Below are positions 23,194 to 36,716 of a stretch of DNA of 64,000 bases, in pieces. Below the pieces are notes generated by a model. The model ran no database searches and was not told the DNA's origin. It saw only the letters and a program-made list of their open reading frames with translations. Source of the stretch: Antedon mediterranea (taxonomy: Eukaryota; Echinodermata; Crinoidea; Comatulida; Antedonidae). A program made the position numbers and the translations under genes. Positions within the stretch are counted from its first letter, which is position 1, and each line of letters opens with the position of its first letter. The stretch is taken from the NCBI RefSeq assembly GCF_964355755.1, contig NC_092678.1, forward strand, positions 2,751,922 through 2,815,921, written 5' to 3'.

Positions 23194-26100
23194 ATGCATG
23201 CCAACACAAGAACACCACAATCCACAAGCGTGCGTCACCGTTCCACAAACAGGATGGTACCGAATAATTCAGTTGAGATTGCGAGTGAAGAAGAATCGTC
23301 ATTTATCAATGGAAACGTTATATCAGAGGTTGAATCTGAGGAGGAGATAGAGACAACATTGGTGAAGGCAACAGACAAACAGACCCTCTTGCCAATTGCA
23401 AGAGACCAAGTTAAAGTGAAAGATGAGACGTCTATGAGTGTGTCGTTACAAGTGTTCTTGCCGTTCTTAATTGCTGGATTTGGAACGGTTGGCGCTGGTA
23501 TGGTGTTGGACATTGTACAGGTTTGTAAAACATTATTTATTTGGATACAGTTACAGGTGTATAAATGACATCCCTGCAGCATTAATAGTAGTTATATGTT
23601 CTTTCATTAAAAACATTTGGAATGGAACGCTTAAGAAAAATTAGATAATTGGAGCAAATAATAGGATATACTGTACTTAGTTCAATTCACTTTTATTATC
23701 ACATTACTTTAAAATATATAAAACAAAAGTACAGTATACAGATAAAAAAGATAAAATCGCAACGTATACTTCATTTAAAAGTCTGATGGAATACGGTACA
23801 AATTAATTAAAATATATAACACAATAAATGATGATAATACATGAATGATAAATTATTAAAAATTATTACAATTGAAAAGAACAAGGATTATCTAAGGATT
23901 AATCTGATAGAGAACAGCTGTTATACTTGACTTATCTTCACACGCTAACACATTGTGTTTCCCAATTACAATTATCAGCTCAAGAGTTATGGCATTATTG
24001 GATATCAGTTGTTGAAATTAACACTTTGAATAAAAATGGATGTACAGTAATTTTAGCTTTTTATAACCTTTATACCAGCTTTGACTTTGTTTTTATTTCA
24101 TAGAGTTAAATTGTTTATAATTAATCACTAGAATTGTAATTAAATTAAGTTATGCATGACAACATAGTATGATATTAGATGTACATTTGGTTTCCACTTG
24201 AAATTTGTGAGATTTTCTATTACATTAGCTTCATTTTAATCTAGGGGACTGTTAACCTTTTTTGGAATATGTTAATAAGTTGGTAGAATTGATTTTAAAC
24301 TACTATTTATTTTTACTATCAAAGCACCTGAATTACTATGAACTATCAATGCTTGTACCAATAATAAATTGTGGTTACAACATGTATTGCTTTACATCCT
24401 CCAATAGTTTACATGTACATTATTATTATTAATGTTGTTTTTTTGCTTGTAGCATTGGGATGTTTTTGAGGTTGTTGGTGAGGTATTTATCCTTGTTCCT
24501 GCACTGCTAGGCCTAAAAGGAAATCTTGAGATGACCCTGGCTTCTAGGCTCTCAACTGCTGTAAGTATCATAATGAAATGATGTTCAAATTTAAAGCTCT
24601 GTCTACACTAGCAAACTTTATACATGATAATGTCATATCACTACCATATTTGGGCATATCACTACCATACTTGGGGTATATCACACTCTTGTCAAACTAG
24701 TTTGATAGTGTTGACAGGGCTTTAGGCATTTTTTATTTAACAAAAAGCATTTTTTTATTTGATAGAAAAGAGATATGAATTTTGATAGTTCTCCAGTACT
24801 ATTGAAATATATTTGTCTTTCAGGCAAATCTAGGAACAATTGACAGTCCAAAAGAGTTGTGGAAGATGATTGGTGGAAACATGGCATTGACACAGGTTAG
24901 TAGTAAAAATAATTTGATTGGTACTTGCGTGTTATAACGGGACATCATTGTTAACTCTTTTCTTACCATGGTATTTATACAATTTTGTACAAAACAATGT
25001 TTTTTGTTTGGATGATTCAGAATAGTAACTCATGGGGTACATATATGTTACTTAAATTATAAAATACCTACATACGTGTCATAAAAAAAATCTACTAATA
25101 TTAACTATTGTAAAATGGAGATATATCAAATGCACTGTGTATTTGGGCAATATGTCACTTTAACATCAATCTATTGTAGTCATGTTGCCCTTTTTCAGTG
25201 CCAAGCCATCGTTGTAGGATTCCTAGCCTCTTTAGCTGCCATCCTAATGGGCTGGATACCTGATGGAGAGCTGAATATTAGCCATACTCTGTTACTATGC
25301 GCCAGTAGTCTGGTTACAGCATCTTTAGCCAGTGGCATACTTGGTATGTTTTGTCATGGGTATTTGTTGTGGGTTTCATTTTTCCTTTTTTCCACTTTTA
25401 TTTGGTTACACACTTAGGGTTACTAACACCTCATAATAATAACAACAACAACCTCTTTCAGGAGTAAAAAGGATACATTTTGTAGTTTTGATGTATGGCC
25501 TAAAATAATATAAAGTGGTCCAGAATTGGGATGCTTGTCCAGATTGCCTCCAAGGAGTCGTCTGTGACCACATATGTATCTGTGGTTAGTTTTGACATTA
25601 TCCTGGTAACAAACACACACACAAATATCTATTTCAAACAAAAATGTAACCTCCTAGGCGGAGGAGGTAATTATAAAATAATTAAAAACTGTGTCATCAC
25701 CCTCTCGCAATGTCAGAGATCCGCCAATTCTATACTATTAACTATAATTTTGTTTAATTCTTCAGGGTCCATCATGGTTGCTGTTGTCATTTTGTCTAAG
25801 CGGTGTCATATAAATCCAGACAATGTAGCTACACCAATAGCAGCCAGTCTTGGTGACCTCACGACCCTCTCTCTACTAGCCTGGATTAGTAATATATTAT
25901 ATAAAGCTATAGGTAAATTATATTTCTTTAAATACTGTACCCAGCTTAGAAATGTAGCGCCTGTAATGATGTTTACAGACACCAGAAACCTGTAAATTAA
26001 TATTTGATTTAGTTTTATTTTACAATTTTAAATGCTACCAAAAAATAAATTAGTACTAGCTTTCAAGGACCACCAAGTAGATATTTCAATCTTTTAACAA

Positions 26101-29100
26101 CTAAAGCCAAAGTATAGTCGTTATCTCGGACCATTCTATAGTCACCACCAGGTAGGCTTACTTCATCAAGGCTATGAATAGATGACTAGTTGGGAGCAGG
26201 AATGCTAGTAGACCAAACCCAGTACTGTTTTGATTACGATCATTCGGGAAATTACCTTTCAACGATATTTATCACATTTTATTATTGATATATGTATTTT
26301 TTTCTTTGTAGGTAAACAGCATTGGTTAGCTCCAACAATCATAGTACTATTTTTAATTCTTGTTCCATTGTGGGCATATATTTCATATCATAATATATAT
26401 ACTAAAGAAGTACTGTCTTCTGGCTGGTCACCTGTCATTGCTGCCATGTTAATTAGCAGGTACGTACCACCATAAGTTGAGTTGATAGTATCGTTACACT
26501 GGTTCAATGCACTCAACGACCATTGTTCTGCTGGTAGAACAAATCTTCTTGAAGTCCATTGTACACATCTGGCTTAAAAGAACCCATTACATATTTTGCA
26601 AAGAGTAGGGTGATTCACCGGTCTACCGATCCATTTCTAAACCACAAGAGTAGTCCTATGTCCCAATGGGATGGAAATATTAATAGTAATATTCGTTCTT
26701 ATATAGCGCTTATTGCCTAAGGCCGATTTACCTCTCGGCAAATTAGTTCGCATAAATAAAAATGTAAGCGTGTACGCATGTATATTCATCGTTCCATCTT
26801 TCGAATCCCTCTCTGTGACGAATTATAGTTCCTTGAGTTTTTCCCTAAAGCGAAAATTAGTAGTTTTGCAAAGCGAAAAATTGCACAAACAATCAGAACT
26901 CATGAAATAAGCTATGACACGTAAATGAGCACTCATGCGAATTTAAAAGCTTAGCAGATTTGCGATGAACATGAAACTCGCAACTATTTGGTCTTTCGAT
27001 CTCACTATCGGTAATCAAATGTCCAACACACTGCGTCACACGCTGCTATAACAACCACCATACAAGGAAAATCATATTAAAAATTAATGCCCCATTTGAT
27101 TTAGCACCCCAAAAATTAATTTAATTCTAACTTTTATTTTTATTAAACTACAGTTGTGGAGGACTAGTGTTAGATATTGCAATTCGTAAAAATGCGGGTG
27201 TGGCAGTGTTCAGCCCGGTTATCAACGGTGTTGGCGGAAACCTTGTTGCTGTGCACGCAAGTCGTCTGTCAACATCCTTACACAAGCTGGGTCTTCCTGG
27301 TACCACGGAGGAAGGGCGACAAAAGTCTTGTATCAATCCATGCAGAGTATTTTGTAGCGACTGTAAGTAGAATATTGTTACATGCCTCTGAAACCATGTT
27401 TGATTACGTTGATACTAATTGTGTATCAACATGTTGTACCTCAATAGATCCTTGCAAGGAATTATATTTATTATTATATGTAAAGACAAAATTAGACACC
27501 TAAAAAAGAGCAATATTTTACACACAAAAATTGTAAATCGTAAAGGTTTCGTAAATCGTAAATATTTATTTTGAACATAGCTCATATTTCTAAGCCTCTG
27601 CATTATGTGGTAGGGTGGCCAGTTTCTTTCAACGCTACTAATATCCCCCCCCCCCCCCTGGTCAAATACCATAACCACTCGACTATCACGCAAACATTTA
27701 TATACATACAAATATAGTTTTTTAAATATTTATAGATATGTGTTGTTTCTAGTAATTAATGTTAAACTTTTGTAATCTAAATTCTCTAATTATTTTTCTG
27801 ATTTAAAAAAAAATATTTATAGCTCAACATTCAAAGACAGCGAGAGTACTACTAGTGATGGTAATACCAGGTCAACTTATCTTTTTATATTTGATAGCAT
27901 ATATCAAAGCTGGACATACCTCAATTACTGGAAGAGTGACTTTTATGTATGTGAGTGTGGCCTTAATTCAGGTGAGAATTTCTACTTTACTAGTGCTAGG
28001 TAATTAAAAGTGAGCCCTCTATGTAGTTTTTTCATATACAGTACTGGCATTTTTTTGTTTATCGCTAATCACTCTTATTCTAAAGTGTTGGTTAAATATG
28101 TCTTATAACAATATTGTATTGTATGGTAAATAAAACACTACTAAGGTATAATAAGGTTTGCAGAATACCATGTGGGTAGCAAATACAGTAAAGTTGAGAA
28201 TGTCTGGATGTGTAACGGCCAGGTAGGCTTACTTCATTAAGGCTTCTATGAATGGATGACGAGTTAGAAGCAGGAACGCTAGTAGGCCAAACCCAGTACC
28301 GTTTTTTATTACGATCATGCGGGAAATTACCTCACGAACAGTAATGCAAACGGCACAGTTTAAGGTTATTGATTGTCAAACAATAAGAACCAATCTAGAA
28401 ATTCTAAAACCGATATAAGGGAAAGTATTTATAAATAGTACAGTTAAGGGAATCTGCAAGAATGAGAACAATTTAACTAAACTTCTATTGTAGCTTTAAT
28501 CCACAAGTTAAGTTTTAGCATTAAAAAGAAAGTATATTTATTATACTAACTTAAATAACCATTGTAATTGTTCAATATACTTTGTTAGATAATGTTAAGA
28601 AGCCCTTATTAAAAATTTACAATAGAATTTACAAATTGGGTATTTTCCATCACATCGCTATGAATAATGGTTTTCATTATTAAATTGACAAGGATGTAGC
28701 TTTTCTTTAAGGATTTAATTTTTTTTTGTTCATATTAATGGGGAATTAAAATGTGTAAATATATGAATGATATAAATTTGATTTACATTATATATAGTCA
28801 TATTATTCTTAATTAGCCCACTTATGTTGGTTTATATTTATGTATTTGGTTGTGATGATTCAACTTTGGAACAGTGGCAAACTGGTACAAACCACAAATA
28901 ACTACTATACACTAAAACAGTTATATAAAATAAGAGATAGTACAGGCCAGGATAATTTAGCTTAACTAAACATTATTGTATGGAAGTTGTAGTCAATATT
29001 TATTTTGATTTTATGGGGTTTTCTCTAGCATTTTATATACTAACTATAGAATAGTCATATGGTCCACCGGCAAAAGGGAATGTTTTTTGCTTATCCGAGA

Positions 29101-31466
29101 ATGGTTTTAACTTTACATTGTACACTGGTCTAGTACTAAATCAATTTATATTGTCAATGTTAAAGGTCACTAGTTATATAGTGTATTTCCCTAAATGTTT
29201 ATTGACCCTTAAAATTGTATAATAAACAATAGTAAGAGGCTAATGTCAATATATAAACTCTTCTCATTAGGAAATATTTGATCTATTTGTACATCGTAGA
29301 CTAGTACAGGTACACTAATATTGTACAAAATAAGTTTACTTAGAACTTCATTCCTATCATTATTTAAATTCTCAGTTATATTTCCCTAAATTGAACAAAC
29401 ATATGGTACTATGGTTAACAAAAACACAAATATAGTATGTTTATATATCCACTAGTGAATAGTCTATTATTAGTACACAATCGTACCAAGGTAATCTAAC
29501 AACAAGGTGCTTCAGAGATCAAAAGGTTTATCTATGGCTGCGACACAATCGGTTCCTTGCCCTTAAACAGACACTGCGTGCCATGAAGAATATGTACATT
29601 AGTACAGTACTGATCAGATCAACTGTGTGCCATGAAGAATATGTACATTAGTACAGTACTGATCAGATCAACTGTGTGCCATGAAGAATATGTACATTAG
29701 TACAGTACTGATCAGATCAACTGTGTGCCATGAAGAATATGTACATTAGTACAGTACTGATCAGATCAACTGTGTGCCATGAAGAATATGTACATTAGTA
29801 CAGTACTGATCAGATCAAAGTTTCTATCTTGGCAAGGCGAGCGCAATGTCCTGTTGTAGATTGCCTTGATCATATTAATAAAATACTGCACAGTCATTAA
29901 CAAATTTTTGCTTTAAAAACTTTTAAAATTAATAATCTCAGCTAGTTTTGATATATGATCGTCATGTATGAGTGTTTGTTTGACCCTTCGCATACTGGTA
30001 ACTAGGTACTGGTAACTAGGTAGTTGAAACTTTCATGCAGTAATGTCTTCCTTTCCCTTCTTGTTTTTTTTTGTTGCAAAGAATAAGAAAGCTATTTTTT
30101 GGCTCCTTTTCACACACACATACATTTTATTGTATTGTATTGTACTATTTATGTATGATGATGTGAATAAAGTTGATATCTATCTATCTAAGTTAGCTTC
30201 CTTTTGTGTACAGGGTTAATGGAAGTGAATTGTGCCAATTGTATACACATTCAGGTTGTGGTTTTTTAAAAGGATATATACTTAACCTCTGTATCCTATA
30301 CACATACAGGTATCAAGAATGCTAAGTAGTAAAGTTGATACACAAATAATAACAACATTGTCTACATTGATAGGATACTATTAAAAGACTACCTTACTAA
30401 ATCCAGGTGTAAGGTAACCCATTATAAAAGTCTACCCAATAATGGTTTTCTTTAAAAAAAATTAATCCTTGGTGATAGCCACCAAACCGCCGCACGTTGG
30501 TCCTTACTCTCTTATTACATAATTGCTGAAAAGGGATTTTTCAGGTAAAATATACGATGAAATTAAACCCCATCTGATACAGTAATAAAGGAAATAAATG
30601 ATTGATTAATTCCACAAATAAGAAGCCACCAGATGAGGGTCGATGCCCTTGAAATTATTTCTTTATTAATTAATTGTAAGTGTTATCACAAGAATTAGTT
30701 TTAATAATGTCATTTTTCATATTTTTAGTTTAATCTATATATTAAGGATTTTACTGCTTTAATTTTTACCTGATTTATCTTTTGGAAGCGAAAGTATGTA
30801 CAATTTCAACAATTGATTAAAAAATGACGATTGAAAACATTCAGTAGATTGTCATAACTGGTACTGGTACTGGTTCAAATAACCGTCTCACAGAGACATC
30901 TGGTAGCCATTGACTTAAAGTTGGCATTTGGATGTGTTACTTTTAAATGTACAGTACAAGAGTGACTACTACCAAATTGCACAGTCACAAAACAACTTAT
31001 AAAACAGTTCATATATACAGTTAAAACATTGCTGGGAATTATAAATTTCTGTTGAAGCAGGCTCCAGCTCCAACTGATTAGCAATGATTAAAAAAACTTG
31101 ATTCGCTTGACAAACCTGCCAATAATCTTGTCTGATCTGGCTGTAGTCCAGGTTCACATCCGATTACCTGCATTGAACAGATTTTATTTGCCACACCAAA
31201 GCCTGAATCACTCCAGGTGTGAAAGGCGCTTCAATACTTATTGACTTGCTGTAAAATTGTCATTGTTTCATGTATTTCAGGTTGCTATTTTGTTATACAC
31301 TGCAGATGTTCTTGTCCATTTTCTGTGGGAATTAAAAAAAGATCCAGACAATTTTTCAATACCTTACCTAACAGCATTAGGTGACTTACTAGGAACGGCA
31401 CTGTTAGCATTTGGTTTCTACATCGTCTGGGAAGTTGGTGACAAAGATAGTGACATAGGTGACTGA
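23194..31466 (+). CDS. SLC41A1: SLC41-family magnesium transporter (MgtE-like)
   Basis: Moves Mg2+ across membranes; vertebrate SLC41A1 is proposed to be a Na+/Mg2+ exchanger at the plasma membrane. Nine coding exons: 23194-23520, 24453-24560, 24824-24895, 25199-25343, 25766-25912, 26312-26459, 27154-27362, 27823-27971 and 31281-31466. They join in phase to 496 residues (human SLC41A1 is 513). Two MgtE repeats are plain: [18 protein letters not shown] with [15 protein letters not shown] (235-249), and [18 protein letters not shown] (336-353) with [15 protein letters not shown] (457-471). The Asn, Asp and Pro of these signatures are intact. The acidic N-terminus (about 1-85) is poorly conserved, and the ATG at 23254 is an alternative start. 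Which SLC41 paralogue it is cannot be settled here. Confidence 0.95.
24592..24724. mobile_element. MITE family A, copy 1 (SLC41 intron)
   Basis: Inverted ends 'aaagctctgtctacacta' and 'tagtgttgacagggcttt' enclose the family words 'catatcactaccatattt' and 'gtcaaactagttt'. It lies in the intron after coding exon 2. Confidence 0.75.
26148..26262 (+). repeat. dispersed repeat E, copy 1 (SLC41 intron)
   Basis: 'ccaggtaggcttacttcat' and 'gcaggaatgctagtag', then 'ccaaacccagtac' and 'gggaaattacct', recur in order at 28218-28333 with about 85-90% identity by eye. I see no pol III boxes. Confidence 0.7.
28218..28333 (+). repeat. dispersed repeat E, copy 2 (SLC41 intron)
   Basis: Second copy of the repeat at 26148-26262, in the same orientation, in the last and largest SLC41 intron. 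Confidence 0.7.
29574..29818 (+). repeat. 49-bp x 5 perfect tandem repeat (SLC41 intron)
   Basis: Five copies of a 49-bp unit starting 'ctgtgtgccatgaag' and ending 'gtactgatcagatcaa'. They are identical except for one base in the first copy (ctgcgtg). The unit contains the palindromes TGATCA and GTACNNNNGTAC-like words. Near-perfect identity points to recent expansion or ongoing length variation. Confidence 0.95.
30040..30191 (+). repeat. possible LINE 3' end with ATCT tail
   Basis: The segment ends with 'gatgatgtgaataaagttga' followed by (tatc)n. This form, an AATAAA-like word then a short tandem tail, is common at the 3' ends of animal non-LTR elements. No coding part is present. Confidence 0.35.
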
Positions 31467-32381
31467 AGCCCTCTTAAGGGTGAGTTCACACTGACCAAGG
31501 TACGCTTACAGAAATGGATAAGGTGCGTTGAACGCCAGCAGTCAGCATTGGACAATCGTCAATTCAATTGGTTTTCTGGGTACAAAAAGTAGGCCTACAG
31601 AGGTGGTGGAAGCAGATTTTAAGATTTGTAAAATGCAGAGCAAAGATCTTTAAGCTTATATGCACCTTTAAAAAATAAATAAAGCAAATTATATAACATA
31701 AGCAGTATGCATTATGGAAATAGTAACAAGAAAAAAGGTCACCATATACCACAGTCAGATACCAGCAAATTTAAAGCTGTTCACGGATGGTTTATTTATA
31801 AACTGAAAAGAATTATTTTTCAAAATTTAGGCCCAGCATGAGATAACAGTGAATTTGCAGAAATGTTTAATGGCAGTTGTCACAAATGGTTTATGATAAT
31901 TCAATTCAAGCACAGCCTATGCATATGCACCTTTGGAATGTCAGTTCCGGAAATGTTACAATGTTTTGAAAAAGATAGAATTTTTTTTTTATGTTGATGT
32001 TGTGAGACTGTATAAAAAGTGCCTATGTAAACAGTTACATTTGAAAAAGTGCAAATATTATGAACTCTTTGGAATCATCATGTGGTCTTTCTTTAATAAT
32101 TATGATTATATTAATTTTGTATAATGAAAACATTATTTATATTGATAGTAGTATACAATGTTTCGTGTGAGTTCCCTGATCTGTAAACACTTTAATATTG
32201 GACATTTTCTGTTTTAATCTATGAAATAATTTTATTTTTGGCACCTACACCATTACTGTAGTTTTAAATTCAATTTTAAAAATACAATATAGTTAGTAAC
32301 AACACAGATTTGTTCGATAAAATTAAGATGCAGTATATTTTTAATATACAGATTAAATGAACGCATGGAACATAATTATGA

Positions 32382-32387
32382 AATAAA
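32382..32387 (+). terminator. candidate poly(A) signal for SLC41
   Basis: AATAAA about 915 bases after the SLC41 stop codon, within AT-rich DNA without coding potential. An earlier unseen variant signal is possible. Confidence 0.35.
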
Positions 32388-32569
32388 TATCAATATATGT
32401 CATTAATGATGTTTTGTTTTACATTAATATTTGTATACCATACAATAGACGTTGTGGTAGCTTCCGTAACAACGCCAACTTCCGAAATCAGCTTGGTCGC
32501 TTGCTTAGCAATTTGCAAAGGACGATGGTTTTAAAAGATTATATTTCGTTATCCAGGTTGAATTTTGTG

Positions 32570-32815
32570 TCCACTCTTAGATTTAACACACAATTGTTTC
32601 TCTCAGCTGGATTACGTCGTTACGTTACGTCACATGACCGATTGAAAAACTCGTTTCTCTCGGCTGAATTTCATCAAACGACCGATTGAAAACTCGTTTC
32701 TCTCAGTAAAATTGCGTCACACGACCGATTGAAAAACTCGTTTCTATCGGCCGAATTTCGTCAAACGACCGATTGAAAAATTAAGTAAAATTGCGTCACA
32801 CGACCGTTGGAAAAT
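32570..32815 (+). repeat. tandem repeat with 'cgaccgattgaaaaactcg' core
   Basis: About five units of roughly 45 bp, alternating two forms: one with 'ctcggctgaatttcatcaaa' and one with 'cagtaaaattgcgtcaca'. Each ends in 'cgaccgattgaaaa'. The pattern is really about two and a half copies of a ~92-bp unit. Confidence 0.75.
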
Positions 32816-34390
32816 TGTATACAATTTTATTATTACAAAATACTGGCGGTTGGTTCGTGAATGGGTGTGAATCATACTAATTGTGATTTAATTCTTAAAT
32901 ATTGTTTACTTACACAATGTGTTTATTGTCAACCTTTGTTGTGATATATAATGTTGCTTACATTGTATCAGGAGACAATACCAAATTACGAGTTTTTGTT
33001 GCGACTGTTTTTGTTCCCATGATAACAAAATCCGGAACAAAAATACGTTTCCGGTTTCCCTGTTGGAAAATGACATAATGATAATAAATTACTTGTTTGT
33101 TGGCTTATTTAATTGTATTTGCTTTTGTGTAATTAACATTTGATTTTGTGTAAAAGTTGATTGAACTTGGAAGTACTTGAATGGTTGTTTGTGTGCCGCT
33201 TAGCATGCAGTAAATGATCGTCTGTTTATGCATTATTATTATTACCGTATTGGATACTATTGTTATTACTTGTGTATTGTGTAGGCCTATTCAATCGTGT
33301 TTCCCTTGATATTTTATTACAGTTTGTATCATTACTACTACTATAGCGGCATGTATATAAGGTATATAGTGTTGCCCGAAAGCTATACTAACTTTTCTGG
33401 TTGTTTTACTTTATCGTTTTGATTTTAGCTTTTCGCTTTTTTTTGTATCTCCATTGACATTGTATTAGGAAATATCTTATATCTTTACTCACATTTTAAA
33501 AGTTGATTTAAATTGAATTACGAATAGGCGATAATTATCCATAATCCCCGGTCCGACGCGACACGAAATGATAATAATTGTATTGTGGATGATTGCCTTT
33601 TTTCACTGGTTAAAAACAATTTAAATCCATGACATTTGACAAAAACCACGACTACTTCGTTTTAACATCTTTCCTATAAATTGCCGGCCGTTTCACTCTG
33701 TCGTGTTATGTGTCACTTGTAGAACTTTAGGCCTATTGGGTGGGTGTGAATAATCAAGTGGAACGGCTGTCGGATACTGTAGAGAGGAAGTGACGTCGAA
33801 TCTCTTTGTTTCCTCTACAAAATGTCACACCTGGATATTTACATAATCTGATATTCGAAGCAAGTTTTACGTCACGTCAGAGGTTGTGGTCAATCATGTG
33901 TTTTAAAATATCTGGCCTTTCGTTCATGCATCGTGGCCGTTGTTTTTCTCCAACTGGTTGGAAATTAAAAGATTTCTTTTGTCGTGACCCCGGCCGGATA
34001 TTGCTTTCGTTTGCATCGTGGCAAATAAGGTCAGTTTAGTATAAGACCCATTTTAGGCCCTGTGTTTTAAAGCTGTTTCAAAAACGTAGCGCTTTTGATA
34101 TTAAGAAATTCGACATCCGGGTTCGACATAGCATACCAGCGTTAGGACAATGCGACCATTTCAAACACCAAGGCCCTACCTGTTATAGTTATATATGTAT
34201 AGTGGTGCCAAATTGCCTAATCGATCCGCGAATGTTAGTCTATGAGTATACATCCATGTAGTCGTGTAGAATTTCTTAGAAGAAACATTAAGGTGTCCCA
34301 TGTGTGCAAACTTGCCGTGTGGACCAGCTAAGTTCATACTACAACGGCACATATCCAGGTGGATATCCACATATGAGCACTGTTTCTATA
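32816..34390. other. intergenic DNA between SLC41 and the ankyrin gene
   Basis: No coding exon is recognised. One dispersed repeat (33396-33462, second copy of that at 16058-16126) is present. Open frames such as 33806-34039 have no recognisable motif. Confidence 0.45.
33396..33462 (+). repeat. dispersed repeat, copy 2
   Basis: Shares 'tgttttactttatcgttttg' then 'cttttcgctttttttt' and 'gtatctccattgac' with 16058-16126. Confidence 0.6.
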
Positions 34391-34392
34391 AG

Positions 34393-34522
34393 CCTGGTTA
34401 GCGACGTAACGCAACGTAAGTGATTTGACCAATCACAAGCGATGGATTACTCGAACAGTCGCTTGTCATTGGTCAACTCGCGTCTACGTCTTTGCGCTGC
34501 GTCCTAGTGGGAACCAACCAGG
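34393..34522. mobile_element. MITE family B, copy 1
   Basis: A palindromic element with ends 'ggttagcgacgtaacgcaac' and 'gctgcgtcctagtgggaacc'. Inside, 'gaccaatcacaagcga' and 'tcgcttgtcattggtc' are inverted copies. The same layout occurs at 36716-36842 and 38899-39043. Confidence 0.75.
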
Positions 34523-34962
34523 AGAAAGGTCCTCATTTTCGATGGCTATATAACCTCTCAAATGTGGAGATGACTCGCGTCGTGCTATCATTCTCTCCCC
34601 TTTTAACATGTTATCAATGCAATCGCTTCAAGTTGATAATATCTTTGTACTTGTAGCCTACATCAAGCAAGGGCCTATTGGGCGTTGGGGGTCAAAAAGC
34701 CACTAAAGTGTGTGCGTGGGCTACCCTTTGTGGGGCTATTGTACGAAATTGTAGGCCTACAGTATCAACATGAATTGCAGTAAATTTGATTTAAAAAAAT
34801 ATAAATACTCCCACGCATTTCCGATACAACATGGTTTTATTGTTGTGTATCCAAAGTGTCCATCCTTTGTAAAATAGTTAAGAAACAATCGAAAATGCTT
34901 GTCATGAACTGGCAACACCCTGCTAGTCTTAGTGCTGTATACCCGTTTATTTGATCAATCTC

Positions 34963-35356
34963 AGTCAGTGCACTATTTTTTTTATTGTTATAATTTTCAC
35001 AAATATTTTAATGAGTAATAATGATATATCAATCGAGATCTCCGTATTAAAGGAAGAACGGTGGAAATATCTCCAAAGTTTCCGAATCGAATTTGCAATG
35101 TTGTCAGTCTTTGTGTTCATTTTAATGATCTCTTTACAATGATATACCGGTACTGTATATAAATTAGTCAGTGCACTACTTGTATTGTTATAATTTCCAG
35201 AGTATTTTAATGAGTGATATATGGTTTATTAATCTATCCGTATTAAAGCTAGATCGGCGATTGCAAGCAATATCTCCAAACTTTCCGAATCAAAATTGCA
35301 ATTTTGTCAGTTCATTTTAATGATCTCTTTAAAATGATACTGTATATAAATTATAA
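34963..35356 (+). repeat. two-copy ~200-bp direct tandem duplication
   Basis: Copy 1 (34963-35166) and copy 2 (35167-35356) share 'gtcagtgcacta', 'ttttaatgagt', 'ccgtattaaag', 'aatatctccaaa', 'tttccgaatc' and 'cattttaatgatctcttt' in the same order. Divergence and small indels show that the duplication is not recent. Confidence 0.85.
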
Positions 35357-35959
35357 ATATTTAACAAGCAATTCTTCTGGCAGTCGTACGTGCCTCATTT
35401 TATGACATAACCCTCAGTTGTTAAATTTCATTTTCATTTGTATGAAATCCTCAAGGACGATCTTGAGAGGATCATATTTTGTTTACAATCTTCCGTAAAG
35501 GTATTAAATGATTACATTCCTTCAGTATTTGTGTGTATTAATTAACGTATTACCTAAATTCATTTAATCAGCGTCGTGATCTTGAATACTTGTGACGTAG
35601 TGGTTTTTGAACGTGGAAGTCCTGAAGTTCACCCGGATGTGGTTGCTAAACTTCCGGGAAAAGACTAGAAGAATTTCCTCAGTGTTTCAGCGTCTTAACG
35701 TATTTCAACGAATGAAACTTATTGTAAAACAGAATGTTCTGGGTTCATTACCCTCGCGAGTATTAATTTGGTTTCCATATATTTATTATTATAATCATTT
35801 TCATTGACAGTAGGCCTATTTTGTAGATTTGTAACTTCTAAACAGGTAGGCCTATGTTATTAAATATGTTTATTGTTTTGACAATTTACAAATATGTAAT
35901 TTACGGCATTTTATATAAAAGAATCACAGCAAAAAAAATGTAAAAATTACATATATTTA

Positions 35960-36153
35960 TTAAGGCCGATTTACACAGACGAGCGGTAACGGTAATACAT
36001 TAACAAAATATAACCTATTCCTTTTGAACATTTACACAAAACGCGGAGCGGACTGGCGGTTTACGCTCAGGATAGATATAGATACTACGTAGGGAACTAC
36101 TACGCGGTTTCTCGCTTACCGTTACCGCTCTCGTCTGTGTAAATTGGCCTTTA
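35960..36153. mobile_element. MITE family C
   Basis: The left end 'taaggccgatttacacagac' then 'gagcggtaacggtaa' is matched by the inverted right end 'ttaccgttaccgctctcg' then 'tctgtgtaaattggccttta'. TIRs are about 35 bp in a ~194-bp element, and there is no coding capacity. Confidence 0.85.
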
Positions 36154-36590
36154 GTACAGTGGAGTCTATTGACTTTCTAGAGATGCCATGACAAATCCAG
36201 ACGAATAAATGCATATTAAATAAAACCAGGACGCATACCATACGCCTACGGAATAAATAAACAAACCAGCTCAACCACAATTGTAAGAAAATATAGCTTT
36301 TTAATAAATGCAAACAAATACAAACAAGTACAAATAATTAATATACAAGGTCTTTTATTAAATACTGTATTATTCATGTAAGCTCAAGCTTAATTTGTTT
36401 TTCTTTTAGCTTTTAGCAAGCAATGGCATAATTAATTATTACTTATAGTACTGTAATGCCAAATGAAGTCTCCCTCTAGTAAGACCGAGTGGATGTGTTT
36501 CCACCTATATTTGCGTTTATCCATGCAATACAAAATTGGCCCTTATAATTATATTCCGTCCCTAAAATTCGTTCACACTTGGGACGGATT

Positions 36591-36716
36591 GCAATAAGGT
36601 ATTAGGCTAGACTTATAGACTTAAGCTCAAGATTAAACCCTTGGCTACGATCGTCTTAGATTTGAGACCATTGCAATAAGAAGCCTAAGCCTGTCTTTAT
36701 ATTGCAATCCGTCCCT
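36591..36716. mobile_element. MITE family D, abutting a family B copy
   Basis: Inverted ends 'gggacggattgcaata' and 'tattgcaatccgtccc' enclose a partly palindromic centre ('ttaggctagac' and 'aagcctaagcctgtc'). Its right end directly touches the left end of the family B element at 36716. Confidence 0.75.
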
